NCBI GenBank assembly: GCA_963665545.2
Contig: CAXXKZ010000007.1
Span: 310,001 to 374,000, forward strand
Length of the DNA stretch: 64,000 nt
Source: G963665545 sp963665545
GTDB taxonomy: Bacteria; Pseudomonadota; Gammaproteobacteria; Xanthomonadales; SZUA-36
Reading direction: 5' to 3'
Shown here: piece by piece, positions 1-8,985 of the stretch
How positions within the stretch are numbered: the first letter of the stretch is position 1
How the letters are laid out: every line of letters begins with the position of its first letter
Notes under the pieces: model-generated
What the model saw: the letters and a program-made list of their open reading frames with translations, nothing else
The model's database searches: none
What the model was told of the DNA's origin: nothing
Program-made: the position numbers and the translations under genes

Positions 1-2
1 CG

Positions 3-332
3 GTTTACCCACGACAGGACGCAAACAAGGAGGGAGAGACTCACGAAAGCCTGGATATGTATAGTTTCGATCAGCAACGACAGACCGTTGTATTGCGTCA
101 ATTCGACAACGAGGGCTTCGTTACGACCTACTACCGCAATTTGAGCACCAGCAATCAGGCCCTGCTAGTTTTTGAATCAGAGCATCTGGAGAATGTGCCC
201 TCTGGCTGGCGGGCGAGGGTGTCCTTTGAGCTTAAAGGCAACGATGAGTTTCATGAGTACTTTCATCTGGACACGGCTACCGGAACGTTCGAGCTTTACA
301 ATACAAATCGATTCCTTAAAGTTTCCGAATAG
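3..332 (+). CDS. C-terminal part of an unrecognised protein, cut by the left window edge
   Basis: The frame is open from the first bases of the window, so the methionine at 57 is probably internal and the gene begins outside. The visible 109 residues alternate hydrophobic and charged positions as in a beta-barrel or lipocalin-like fold (for example THESLDMYSFDQQ and GFVTTYYRN), ending in RFLKVSE. No signal peptide or catalytic motif is visible in this part. It may belong to a DUF1579-like or fatty-acid-binding-like barrel family, but that is only an impression from the strand pattern. No function is assigned. Confidence 0.5.
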   Translation, partial: VYPRQDANKEGETHESLDMYSFDQQRQTVVLRQFDNEGFVTTYYRNLSTSNQALLVFESEHLENVPSGWRARVSFELKGNDEFHEYFHLDTATGTFELYNTNRFLKVSE

Positions 333-498
333 CCACGAGACGTGTGGGGAGCAGAGCTTAGGCCCCGTCTCCACCACCGCAACGGATAGTTCCCAGTCGC
401 AACTTTTTGAGCGGCGGCCTGGGGATCGACCAGGCGCCTTCCAAATTATCCGATCAGTGCAGGAAATATAACCTGTCCAGCTGTTCGTCACTAGGAAT

Positions 499-864
499 GG
501 GGTTAGAGTAAAGTGCCAGAGTAAAACGGCTGTCTTGGGGCTCGTGGCCCAATCGATTAGTTCACCATCCTGACGACCTGAACTCGAAACCTCTCTGAGC
601 CCATTACCAAGCCGGTGTGGACATAGGCCACCATGTCTTTATTGGATGTAAACAGAATCTGCCGATTGTTCCCGCGCTGAATCACGTGAACCGGAAGGCC
701 CGCCGGGCAAAATCGCGGACGCCTTGGCACCAACAATTCCCCTCAAACAAATGAACTCCCCATCTTCACAACCCAACCCCAAACAACAATGGCCATTCAC
801 CACTACCTTGTCATAATTCTCCCAAACCCCGCGTAAGTTTACTCTGGCACTTTACTCTGACCCC
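499..864. mobile_element. Small element bounded by 28-bp inverted repeats of the GGGGTCAGAGTAAA family
   Basis: The left end (499-526) and the complement of the right end (836-864) share GGGGTNAGAGTAAAGTGCC and the following CAGAGTAAA with about one or two mismatches. The right-hand 110 bp (about 755-864) is similar, inverted, to 31153-31262. On the minus strand the interior reads MGSERFRVQVVRMVN and then stops, which resembles the C-terminal region of REP-associated tyrosine transposases (RAYT). No intact transposase is present. The RAYT link is an inference. The ends and the second copy are seen directly. Confidence 0.5.
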
Positions 865-866
865 CT

Positions 867-1309
867 AATTTCTACCCGCCACCCCTGAGTGATCGAAATT
901 GCCCATTAGGCGGGCCATTTCTGGGAGAGTCACGTACTAAATCATTACTAAATTGGTCAGTTAAGTGGCGGAGAGCCTAAAATTCCGAGCCGCTTCAAAT
1001 AGATACAATTTTGAAGTGACGCCGGGCCGACGAACTAACGGTTAGCAGAACAGACCGGATGCGGAAAGCACACACTGGCCACATGCAGCCCCCAAGGACA
1101 GGCCTTCATTGAGGATTATCCTTTCGATTACAACGCTGGACATCAGTGGTTTGCTAGCACTCAGAATCTGGAGGTCACCGCCTTGGACCACCGACCGCGT
1201 GGTTCGTTGTTTTCGGCGTATCCACTATTAAGTGAACCGGGCCCTGGACGGAGAGGACTCATCCCATCCCAACCGACCACCAGACCGACCACAGTCTATT
1301 ATCAGCAAT
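867..1309. other. Intergenic stretch with no supported gene
   Basis: There is no ORF here with a plausible start. On the plus strand the frame is open from 1039 to the TAA at 1309-1311 and reads FIEDYPFDYNAGHQWFAS in its middle, which has protein-like composition, but no start codon or ribosome binding site goes with it. It could be the tail of a decayed gene. Confidence 0.4.
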
Positions 1310-1340
1310 AAAAAGGGGCTCACGATCCCTCGCAAGCCCT
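1310..1340 (-). terminator. Rho-independent terminator downstream of the tRNA-Asn fragment
   Basis: Read on the minus strand, GGGCTTGCG and CGTGAGCCCC form an imperfect hairpin around a short loop and are followed by TTTTT (complement of 1310-1314). It lies 10 bases past the CCA end of the tRNA fragment, as expected for the native terminator of that tRNA gene. Confidence 0.55.
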
Positions 1341-1349
1341 TGTTTTATT

Positions 1350-1395
1350 TGGCTCCCCAGCACGGACTCGAACCGCGACCTAGTGATTAACAGTC
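1350..1395 (-). tRNA. tRNA-Asn(GTT) 3' fragment, probable integration (att) scar
   Basis: On the minus strand the sequence runs from the anticodon loop CTGTTAA (anticodon GTT) through the 3' anticodon strand TCACT, a T arm CGCGG-TTCGAGT-CCGTG that pairs with one G-U, the acceptor 3' strand CTGGGGA, discriminator G and the encoded CCA. Upstream of the anticodon the match decays: the D arm does not pair and no TCCCCAG acceptor 5' strand is found. This is therefore a 3' half, not a working tRNA. Such halves next to the native terminator mark where an integrative element recombined into a tRNA gene. On this orientation the element would extend to the right of 1395. Confidence 0.7.
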
Positions 1396-1722
1396 ATTCG
1401 GTATCAGTGATGAGCAATATTCAAAACTACCTGCAAAGCACGCTTATACGGTTCTCTGGTGTGCATTTGATAACTACGGACTAGGTTTGATACTCGAGTT
1501 TCAAGTCCATTTCGTCGAGAGGCCCTGGTAAGTGACGCCATCAATCGCTCAAGAATCCAATGGTTGTGACCAGTTCGTGTGTAGTTAACCGCCCGGCGCA
1601 TCCGAGAACACTAGTCCGTTTTCTCCTTTTTAGCGGCGGGCTTGCCTCGGTGAAAACTCACAGTTGGATTTAATCCGCTTCGCCCCACCCAACGACTTAT
1701 TGAAGCGGGATTGGTGGTGTCT
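1396..1722. other. Intergenic stretch with no supported gene
   Basis: A 65-codon minus-strand ORF lies at 1404-1601, but it has no recognisable family and no clear ribosome binding site. No repeat or hairpin of note was found. Confidence 0.35.
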
Positions 1723-4476
1723 CTACAGGAGTCCAGTAATTTCATAATTTTCGGGCGGCGTCGCGCCCATCAAATGGGTCACAAAATAGTCCCACATTCG
1801 GCGGGTGAAGTACGGCGCATCTTCTTGAAGGCTGTGATGGGAGTTGGGCAGAATCAGTAAGTCAAAGTCCTTGTTGGCACGGATCAACGCTTCAACCAGT
1901 TGCATGGTGTTGGCGGGATGTACATTGTCGTCCAGTGCGCCGTAGACCAAATACAGTTTGCCTTTGAGATTGACCGCCAGGTGGGGGTTGGAAGTAGCAT
2001 CAAAATTCTCGCCATTGTCGCGACCAACATAAGATTCCCCCCACACCGGAATATAGGTGCGTTGGTCGTGATTGCCGGCGCCCGAAACGGCTACTTTAAA
2101 AAAGTTCGGGTAGGTCAACATGGCGTGAGTAGAGGCGTAACCACCGCCCGACCAACCATAAATACCAACACGCTCCCTATCAATATAAGTGTGGCGCACC
2201 GCCAGTTGCTTGATCGTTGCGATATAGTCTTCAAGATATCCAGCCTTCGACAGCACGTTGACCCCGGGCGGGTAGATGAAGTCGCGGCTGCGCCCTGGCG
2301 TGCCTCGGCCATCGACCGTCATAACAATAAACCCCAACTCTGCCAGTGCTTGCGGTGATCCGTAAGAGCCGTAAATGGCTGATTGCAGGTCATGCCCCAC
2401 GCGGCGCACCTGCGGCCCGGGGTAGATGGAATCGATGATCGGGTATTGCTTAGAAGGGTCGAAATTGCTGGGGAAAAAGAGATTACCGTAGATTGCGGTC
2501 TGGCCATCGGCGGCCGTAGTTGTGAAAGACTGAGGAGGCACAAATCCTTCGACTTCCAGTCCCGATATATCTGCTGTTTCCAGCACGCTGATCAAATTTC
2601 CATCAATACCCCTCAACTCCGAGGTGCCGGGGTTTTCCATTGAGGCGAAGTTGTCGACGAAGTATTGTCCGCTGGGAGAGAACATCTCCGCCTCATCATC
2701 AAGCCACGCGCCCATGCCGCCAAAGCTGATGGATTCCGGAGTCACCAGGCGCTGGTCAGAGCCATCCAGCCTCATGCTGTAAAGGTAGCCGTAATAGGGG
2801 TTGGCGTCGCCTTCCGGTTGGCTACGACGGTAGTAAATATGCCCATTCGCCGTGTCGACGCGCACGATGTCAAGCACGTTCCAGTCGCCTGTGGTCAATT
2901 GAGTGACCGCGCCATCACCATCACGCCGATACAGGTGCCCCCAGCTACTTTCATCTGAATAGAAGATGAAACTGCCGTCTTGCAACCGTCCTGCCAGCGG
3001 CGGGTTGGTCATTGTCAAACCGGGAGTCGAAGTGCGTTTTGTCGTGCGGTTAAATAACATCCTGATGTGATCGTTGTCCAGCCTGACGCTATGGTATGAG
3101 TAACCGCGCTCAAATGGATTGCGGTGAACGAAGTCAAAGCCGTTGTTGTCGTCATGCCACCAGATTTCCGCGGAGTCAGGGCCGGTGATGGCGCCCCAGG
3201 GCAACTCCATTTCCGGATAGTCAATATCAGTGCGGCTACCGTCGCTTGCTTCGAAAACGGTGAGGGCGCCGGTCGGCTTGTGGCCGTCAGCCGCTTGTGC
3301 GTACCGCCACGTATGGGTTTTCGGGCGATTACTGCCATCCTCGGGCGCATGCTCAATCAGGCTGATTTCCCCTACCTCGCGCTGATCGATACGCATGGTA
3401 ACGAAGCGTTGGGAGTCGGGTGACCACTTGACCTGTGGTATGCCACTCATACTGGTGGTTATACCGGCAGGACTGAAGACGGCCTCTTCAAATGTAGTCG
3501 TTAGCGTTCTGTCGTAAGAAAATGCCCGCGCGCCTGCGATAAATTTGACTTGGTCTGTCAATTCATAGTAGATCTCCCCGAACACCGCCTTTTGTTCCCT
3601 GTCATCATCAAACACATTGTTGAGGAATTTTGGGTCTCCAAAAGGATTTAACGCCAGATCACCACCCCAAATACCCCAATTCTCTGTAGATTGCTCTATA
3701 TCCTCGTAATAAATACCAGCGATGAATTGAAAGGGCCCCTCAAATTTCGAAGCCAAACGAACCTCTTGAATAAAGGCATCTGATGCATAATCTACGGGTT
3801 GAGACCAGGCAAATGCAAAACCAAAAAACGAGGCAATTTCGCGATACATTTTACTGTCTTCCTGAAGCCATGAAGAAGACGAAAGCAACGTCGCCCAGCC
3901 AAAATCGTATGAGAGCGCGGCATTGAATATAGCAATATCGTCGCTGAACTCCTCGTTGAACTCAGGTTCGCCATAATCCTCACCATTGGGGGGGTGCCTC
4001 ATTTGTAGCCGTCTCTGTGCGAAGGAACCGATGTCCAATTCCAGGCCCGCTTGCGGCCAGCCATCCTGTTCAATCTTCTGCGTGAGATAACTTAGGTTTG
4101 CGGTGAATTTATCAGTGGGCTGCCACAAAACACTGATACGCCCACCTGTGTATTTATCGCTGCCAACGTCACCTCTGTCAATTGCGACCGCACCGGTTGT
4201 TTCCGCAGCCGCCGAGACAGTAGGATCACTTGCGGCAATATTTTTGTAAAACCCGCTGTTCTTGAAGTGATAGGCGACGACGCGCACGGCCAGCGTGTCT
4301 TCGACAAAGGGGAAGTTTATTACGCCCCGAAATTCTGAATTACCACTTCCGGAATCTGCCGTATTGGAGTATCCAACTTTTATCCTGCCTTCGGTTTCTT
4401 GCAGGTTTGGTGCTACCGGAATATTTTTTATGGTGCCCCCGAACGAACTTGCTCCGTACAAAGTGCCTTGAGGGCC
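1723..4476 (-). pseudogene. TonB-dependent receptor barrel fused in frame to dipeptidyl-peptidase IV catalytic region (3' part, after an internal stop)
   Basis: This continues the frame of the receptor gene at 4477-5316 after an in-frame TGA. It begins GPQGTLYGASSFGG, the usual end of a TonB receptor plug, and runs about 335 residues into the beta-barrel (GARAFSYDRTLTTTF). Near position 3450 it changes without a stop to a prolyl oligopeptidase of family S9B: QVKWSPDSQRFVTMRIDQRE, then EDGSNRPKTHTWRYA. The catalytic serine is in GWSGGG (about residue 771 counted from the TTG at 4461), the aspartate in GALDDNVHP and the histidine in NSHHS. The barrel lacks its C-terminal half and the peptidase lacks part of its propeller, so this looks like a deletion joint between two genes. 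No ATG start lies near 4461. A separate translation of the peptidase part is not supported. Confidence 0.8.
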
Positions 4477-5316
4477 TCACAGCACTTCTACGCGCTCAAG
4501 ATCCACCATTTTTATGTCTGCCGTGTGCCCGCCTATGCCAAATCCGGAAATAGGGGTTTCACCAAAATAGACACCAACGGTAGGGCCCTGGGCCAGTTCG
4601 TTTTGAGGGTTGGCGGCCAGGCCGCGGATGACAATCGCCGTCTTGCCCGCAGCCTGATCGAGAACACTTACACTGGGCACCGAACTTAGGTAATCCCCCA
4701 TGCCAACCAGGCCTCTATACTCAATCTCCTTGCTACCCAAGGCGGTAAGACTCATGCTGACGTCTTGAATTCTCTGCTCACGCTTCGAAGCGGTAACAAT
4801 GACTTCCTCAATGATGACGGGCTCATTGTCGAGCTGCGTTGCATCCTGGGCGCTGACACTGACGCCAAGAAAAGAAGCCAGGATGGCAAGAAGCCCCCTG
4901 CGCTTCACCGATGATATGTTTTCTGCGTTCCTCATGATGGCTTCCTCCTGATCGCCGATTTCTTCAATTCGAGAGGTCGTCACAACGATCACCGAACTCT
5001 CCGTAATGCGGCCAGAAAACCCAGAACCTTGAAGTATTAGATCAAGCGCTTCGTTGACTGTGTAAAGCCCTTTAACTGGATTCATGCCCGTTTTGTTTGC
5101 TAGCTTAGGGGGATACAGAACGAGTGCGCCTGATTGCTCAACAACAGCATCCAGTACCGCTGCCAACGTCTCTTCATCGATATTGAATTCATATTGCTGA
5201 TCAATTTCGACTGCATGGCTATCCAGCGCAAACATCACGCAAAGTACGACAACCTTGCACCACACGGACACGCCACAACGACGATATTCCCCGGTAATTT
5301 GGCTAGCAATCATCAA
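4477..5316 (-). pseudogene. STN-domain TonB-dependent receptor, N-terminal part ending at a premature TGA
   Basis: The gene starts with a hydrophobic leader (KVVVLCVMFALDSHA), then an STN (secretin/TonB short N-terminal) domain at about residues 40-118 that normally contacts a FecR-type anti-sigma factor. A second hydrophobic stretch (RRGLLAILASFLGVSVSAQ) follows, then a TonB box (EEVIVTASKRE) and the plug domain. Translation stops at TGA 4479-4477 within VEVL-stop-GPQGTLYG. The family has arginine there (VLRGPQGT), so a CGA to TGA change explains the stop. The gene lies 115 bp downstream of a FecR-like gene and a FecI-like sigma factor, which fits a cell-surface signalling receptor. The full-length product cannot be made as read. 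Confidence 0.8.
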
Positions 5317-5431
5317 TTTAATGACTTTTTGCTGCTAGCCTTACGGGGTAAGATGCCGAGAAGTTTGCAATCCACAGGGGCTACATCAAGTTTTCTCATT
5401 AATGCCCGATGATCATGCAAGGAGATTGTGG

Positions 5432-6478
5432 TTATAGGGAGGACGACAATCGCACGTACTTGTCGTTGATACGCTCAACATCAAGACCAAATGTGAGCTC
5501 AAGGGAATCAAACAATGCCTCGACTTCTCCAACCTTGAAATATCCGGCAATGGGCAAATTACGCAGAACCGGATCGGAAATTTCTATCGTGATGTCCGTA
5601 TACCGGCTGACGTCTTCAACGACATCTATCAGACGGTCACCAGCATAGGCCAGCATGCCTTGCCTCCATGCCAACTTGCGGCTTAATTCGGGCGGCTGCA
5701 TTTGTGAGATCTGTTCAACCTGTTTGCCAAAGACCGTACTCTGACCGGCAGTGAGTTCAGTCAAGAATTGTCGCCGTGTTAGGTTTCGCACCTGAGCGTT
5801 AGTCGCCCCGGTTGGCTGGAGTGAGGACAGGGATACACGGCCTTCCTCCACCGTGACTTCTACTTCGTCGCGCAACATCAAGCGTACAGTAAATGCCGTG
5901 CCCACTGCTCTCACGACACCACTACCGGCATATACATAAAACGGCCGCTGTTTGTGTTTGGCCACATCGAAATGAGCTTCGCCTCGAAGTAATCGTATGG
6001 CACGCTTATCAACAGAAAAATCAATCTCCACGTGACTATCCGTATTTAACTGGATGGTGGAATCATCGGAAAGATGCACGGTGCGTTGTTCGCCAATGAG
6101 GGTGACAAACTCATCGCGTTGGGTGAGACCATTCAGATATTGCACGTAAAACAGGCCAGCCACGGCCACACCAATCACTAGCGACGCCGCCATTGACAGG
6201 AACGGCCGTCTCAGCCATATGGATTTACGCGGCTCGGGCATTGCGATGACGGCTTCGGCAATATCGTCCAGATCTTTCAATATGGCCAAGTCGTCCCACA
6301 AGCCTGAGATTTCATCAAAAGCAGCACGGTGGCCAACACTCTGGTTCAGCCATTGATTAAAGTCGGCCAATTCGTCCTTGCTTAGATTCTCCCGACCCAA
6401 AACAGTCAGCCATGAAGCGGCTTCGGCTTCAAGATCATCGTTGCCCAGCAGAGTGACAACTTTTCTTGTATCACTCAT
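5432..6478 (-). CDS. FecR-like anti-sigma factor (inner-membrane transmitter)
   Basis: The protein has 348 residues. The N-terminal cytoplasmic domain (LTVLGRENLSKDELADFNQW and the W at GLWDDL) is the DUF4880 or anti-sigma type. One transmembrane helix follows at about 95-116 (SMAASLVIGVAVAGLFYVQY). The periplasmic FecR domain (GEQRTVHLSDDSTIQLNTDS, LLRGEAHFDV, VRAVGTAFTVR) lies at about 125-215. A C-terminal domain of the type that contacts STN domains completes it. The gene overlaps the end of the sigma-factor gene by 8 bp, which suggests translational coupling. In the FecIRA model it would relay occupancy of the neighbouring STN-type receptor to the sigma factor. The partner receptor here is broken, so the pathway may have lost its input. 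Confidence 0.85.
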   Translation of the reverse strand: MSDTRKVVTLLGNDDLEAEAASWLTVLGRENLSKDELADFNQWLNQSVGHRAAFDEISGLWDDLAILKDLDDIAEAVIAMPEPRKSIWLRRPFLSMAASLVIGVAVAGLFYVQYLNGLTQRDEFVTLIGEQRTVHLSDDSTIQLNTDSHVEIDFSVDKRAIRLLRGEAHFDVAKHKQRPFYVYAGSGVVRAVGTAFTVRLMLRDEVEVTVEEGRVSLSSLQPTGATNAQVRNLTRRQFLTELTAGQSTVFGKQVEQISQMQPPELSRKLAWRQGMLAYAGDRLIDVVEDVSRYTDITIEISDPVLRNLPIAGYFKVGEVEALFDSLELTFGLDVERINDKYVRLSSSL

Positions 6479-7061
6479 CGTGTTTCACCCTTCGCCGAGC
6501 TCTGCCATGTGCCACCTTCTTGACTGCTCCAAATGCGGCACCAAATTCAGATGGCTGATATCCCTGTTCGCGTAAATACTGGTTGCATTTGAGTAAGCCG
6601 TTGGTTACGTGCTTTTCTACCGCACTAACACTGATATCCATGCGATTTGCGATTTGCTTGTACTTCAGGCCATCTATGCGCCGTAGCAAAAAGGCTTTAC
6701 GGCACCGTGGAGACAAATGAGCGACGGCCTTGGCAAACAGGGTCAGCTTTTTTCGCCCGTCCAACCATTCTTCGACCGAAGCCTGACCTTCGTCCAGGAT
6801 ATGCGTGACATCATCAGTTTCTTGCAGATATCCATTGGCCGAGCGTGATTGTTTTCGGATGTCGGCCAGCATCACATTCTTCGCCACTTTGAAAAGATAT
6901 GCTTTTGGTTCTTCGACAGGAATACGGATCTCTGCAGCAAACCCCCTAAGGAAGGTTTCTTGAGCATAATCATCCACGTCCTGCAAGGAAGAAGAATAGC
7001 GACTGAGATATCGTTTAATGGCCCTTTCATTTTCCAGGAAGGCTTTCAGAATACCCGACAT
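6471..7061 (-). CDS. FecI-like ECF RNA polymerase sigma factor
   Basis: The protein has 196 residues with the two domains of a short sigma-70 factor. Region 2 includes DVDDYAQETFLRGF and AYLFKVAKNVMLADIRKQ (about residues 28-72). Region 4 is a helix-turn-helix with LSPRCRKAFLLRRIDGLKYK and QIANRMDISVSAVEKHV (about 116-155). It is the first gene of a sigma, anti-sigma, receptor operon read leftwards. By analogy with FecI it would direct transcription of the downstream receptor gene when released by the FecR-like protein. The C-terminal tail is longer and more basic than usual (GRARRRVKHDE). Confidence 0.85.
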   Translation of the reverse strand: MSGILKAFLENERAIKRYLSRYSSSLQDVDDYAQETFLRGFAAEIRIPVEEPKAYLFKVAKNVMLADIRKQSRSANGYLQETDDVTHILDEGQASVEEWLDGRKKLTLFAKAVAHLSPRCRKAFLLRRIDGLKYKQIANRMDISVSAVEKHVTNGLLKCNQYLREQGYQPSEFGAAFGAVKKVAHGRARRRVKHDE

Positions 7062-7180
7062 GGTATGATTGTAGCACCTTCAAGTATTGTCACAAGTCAA
7101 CGCAAGCCTTTATTTAATAAAACAATTCTAAATTGCAATATATTTGTAAAGATACTGTGGATTATGAATTCTGCGGCATC

Positions 7181-7302
7181 CCTATATTTAATAGGCGTTA
7201 AGGTTTCGACCCTTTTTCCGCACGTAACTGACCCACAAACCAAAAGCCGCCTCTATCTGGACCCCGCCCCAGATAGGATCACCAGTAAGCTCTATTAAAT
7301 AG
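7181..7302. promoter_or_regulatory. Three short inverted repeats upstream of the serine recombinase gene
   Basis: Three palindromes with CTAT/ATAG arms occur within 122 bp: CCTAT-ATTTA-ATAGG at 7181-7195, CTATCTGG-N8-CCAGATAG at 7253-7276 and CTATT-A-AATAG at 7292-7302. They sit just upstream of a resolvase-type gene, where res-like binding sites are commonly found. A role as recombination or autoregulatory sites is an inference. The middle repeat could also act as a hairpin. Confidence 0.35.
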
Positions 7303-7361
7303 TGATTTTGGCCTCCAATGGAGTATTCTATCGGGACCTAGAGTCCAAATGGAGAGCACGG

Positions 7362-7940
7362 ATGACCATCTATGCCTATGCAAGAGTTTCGACTTCTGAT
7401 CAGAATGTAGAGCAACAGATCGCCACACTTCAAAAATACACTCCAGACTTTTCTGTAACCGAGAAATTCACCGGCACCACCGTTAAAAGGCCCAAGTTCC
7501 ACAACCTCATCCGGAAGCTGAAATCGGGAGATACATTGGTTGTGCGAGAAGTGTCCCGTTTGGGCAGAAAAACCAGTGAAGTATTGACTTTGGCCGAGGA
7601 TTTGCAGGAACGGAACGTCAATCTGATCATCGATAACCTGGGAGAGCTCGACGTGACCTCTCAAGCCGGGAACCTGCTATTTATCATGCTCTCGGGATTG
7701 GCCGAGATGGAGCGGGAATCCATGCTGGAACGCCAGCGCATAGGGATCAATCGAGCCAAGGCCGAGGGGCGGTATAGAGGGCGTAAAGCACTTGATCCTG
7801 CGGTCATCCAAACTGCCAAGGGGTTGTTGGCGCAGGGTATGACGAAAAAGAATATCGCTGGGCAGTTGAAGATTGGGGAAAGCACTCTGTACAAGTATTT
7901 GGCGCTTACTCGCTCCACTAATGTCGCTGAAAGCGCGTAG
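7362..7940 (+). CDS. Serine recombinase (resolvase/invertase family)
   Basis: The product has 192 residues and starts MTIYAYARVSTSDQN, where the first serine of RVSTSDQ is the expected nucleophile. The catalytic domain continues with GDTLVVREVSRLGRKTSEVL and FIMLSGLAEMERESMLERQR, the long helix typical of resolvases, and the protein ends in a helix-turn-helix (IAGQLKIGESTLYKYL). The start at 7362 is chosen because GGAG lies 8 bases upstream and the family begins here; an in-frame ATG at 7302 is less likely. It lacks the large C-terminal domain of serine integrases, so it is more likely a resolvase or invertase. It marks the start of the mobile region. Confidence 0.85.
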   Translation: MTIYAYARVSTSDQNVEQQIATLQKYTPDFSVTEKFTGTTVKRPKFHNLIRKLKSGDTLVVREVSRLGRKTSEVLTLAEDLQERNVNLIIDNLGELDVTSQAGNLLFIMLSGLAEMERESMLERQRIGINRAKAEGRYRGRKALDPAVIQTAKGLLAQGMTKKNIAGQLKIGESTLYKYLALTRSTNVAESA

Positions 7941-8133
7941 GTAGAGTTGGCTTTGTGAGCAAAAATGGCAGGCTGAAGGTACCAACGCGCCTGGCGCGCC
8001 ATCTCTGCCGCTAAATTCTGCTTAAGGGCTACTTCCTTTGCGTTGATGGGAACCAGTCACCTCCACAATATCATCAGGGAAAGGCCCAATATATTGTCGA
8101 TTGCGTCAACAATTAAGAATATGAAAATAATTA

Positions 8134-8228
8134 TTGACTGTTTAGTCATAAATAGGTAGTATGCCGCTCGACCAAATCGGAACCCGCGATCATTGCAAAC
8201 AATTATTGACTGATTGGTCAAATAGTAT
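8134..8228 (+). promoter_or_regulatory. Promoter with two TTGACT...AGTCA-type palindromic operators
   Basis: The first site, TGACT-GTTT-AGTCA (8135-8148), is a perfect palindrome. It overlaps the -35 box TTGACT (8134-8139), which is spaced 17 bp from a -10 box TAGTAT (8157-8162). A second site, TTGAC-N6-GTCAA, lies at 8206-8221 and is again followed by TAGTAT. Palindromes of this form are typical of TetR-family operators. No TetR gene is present in the neighbourhood, so the regulator would be encoded elsewhere. Confidence 0.55.
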
Positions 8229-8271
8229 GCGCGCCTGTGTGCGCTTACCTGAAACCCAAAGGAGATCCCTG

Positions 8272-8487
8272 ATGAAAAATACCGCGATTAATTCTATGTC
8301 TAAATGGGCACGCTATTGGCAGCGCCTGACCAACTTTGCCAAGGCAATGGATTATAGCGAGGCCGAGTACACAACAAACCGAGTGGCGCTACTCCACACT
8401 GAACTCATCGAAGTCAATGGACGAGTTGAAAGGCTCGAAGCAGACTTCAAACCGAAAGCCTATCAGGCTGCGGACAAAGCGGCATGA
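8272..8487 (+). CDS. Small hypothetical protein, first gene of a MAPEG operon
   Basis: The gene encodes 71 residues with a good ribosome binding site (AAGGAGA, 8259-8265) before the ATG at 8272. The product is soluble, mostly helical and charged, with WARYWQRLTNFAKAMDYSEA and LIEVNGRVERLEADFKPK. Its stop overlaps the start of the membrane-protein gene by 4 bp (ATGA). No domain is recognised. An upstream in-frame ATG at 8161 would place the second operator inside the coding region and is not preferred. Confidence 0.6.
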   Translation: MKNTAINSMSKWARYWQRLTNFAKAMDYSEAEYTTNRVALLHTELIEVNGRVERLEADFKPKAYQAADKAA

Positions 8488-8888
8488 GCACTGAACTCAC
8501 ATACCTCACTTTGACGGCGGCGCTCACGACACTGCTTTGGTTGCCCTACTTGATGAACGCAGTGGCCGTTCGCGGTTTGGGTGTGGTCCTCAGCGGTGCG
8601 CCGCTGGAGTCCGAGGTGCGATTATCCCCGTGGGCGAGACGATTGCGGGCGGCGCACATCAATGCGACCGAGAACCTGGGTGTGTTTGCGAGCCTTGTAT
8701 TGGTAGCTCATCTTTCTGGCATGTCGACGCCGGTGACATTGATCGCCGCGGGCACCTACTTTTGGGCACGTGTTGCCCACTACCTGATCTACGGGTTGAA
8801 CATTCCGGTATTGCGGACCGCAGCCTTCGTCGTTGGTTGGGGCGCGCAGCTCGCAATAGCTTGGCAGATTCTGGGAGGAGTGTCGTGA
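8484..8888 (+). CDS. MAPEG-family integral membrane protein
   Basis: The protein has 134 residues and four predicted membrane segments (about 6-26, 62-81, 83-101 and 109-130). The motif RAAHINATENLGVFASLVL is the ENxxE/P-type signature region of the MAPEG family (membrane-associated proteins in eicosanoid and glutathione metabolism). The substrate is unknown; bacterial members often act on lipophilic electrophiles with glutathione. It is translationally coupled to the small upstream gene and sits under two palindromic operators, which suggests induction by a small molecule. Confidence 0.8.
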   Translation: MSTELTYLTLTAALTTLLWLPYLMNAVAVRGLGVVLSGAPLESEVRLSPWARRLRAAHINATENLGVFASLVLVAHLSGMSTPVTLIAAGTYFWARVAHYLIYGLNIPVLRTAAFVVGWGAQLAIAWQILGGVS

Positions 8889-8985
8889 CGTAGGTGCGCG
8901 GCTGCTCTTGCCAGCTTCCCGCTAGCCAAACAAGCCGTGGACAATTCCCATCGCTGTATAAAACAGCAGCCAATAGCCGGCATCA

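Noticed and set aside
1039..1311. Open plus-strand frame with protein-like residues (FDYNAGHQWFAS)
   Set aside because: No start codon or ribosome site, and no family recognised; perhaps a gene tail, not annotated.
1404..1601. 65-codon minus-strand ORF next to the tRNA fragment
   Set aside because: No recognisable motif or ribosome binding site; too short to support.
4477..4479. TGA in the receptor as selenocysteine or a recoded codon
   Set aside because: The family has arginine at this place, and many genes in the window end normally with TGA, so recoding is not supported.
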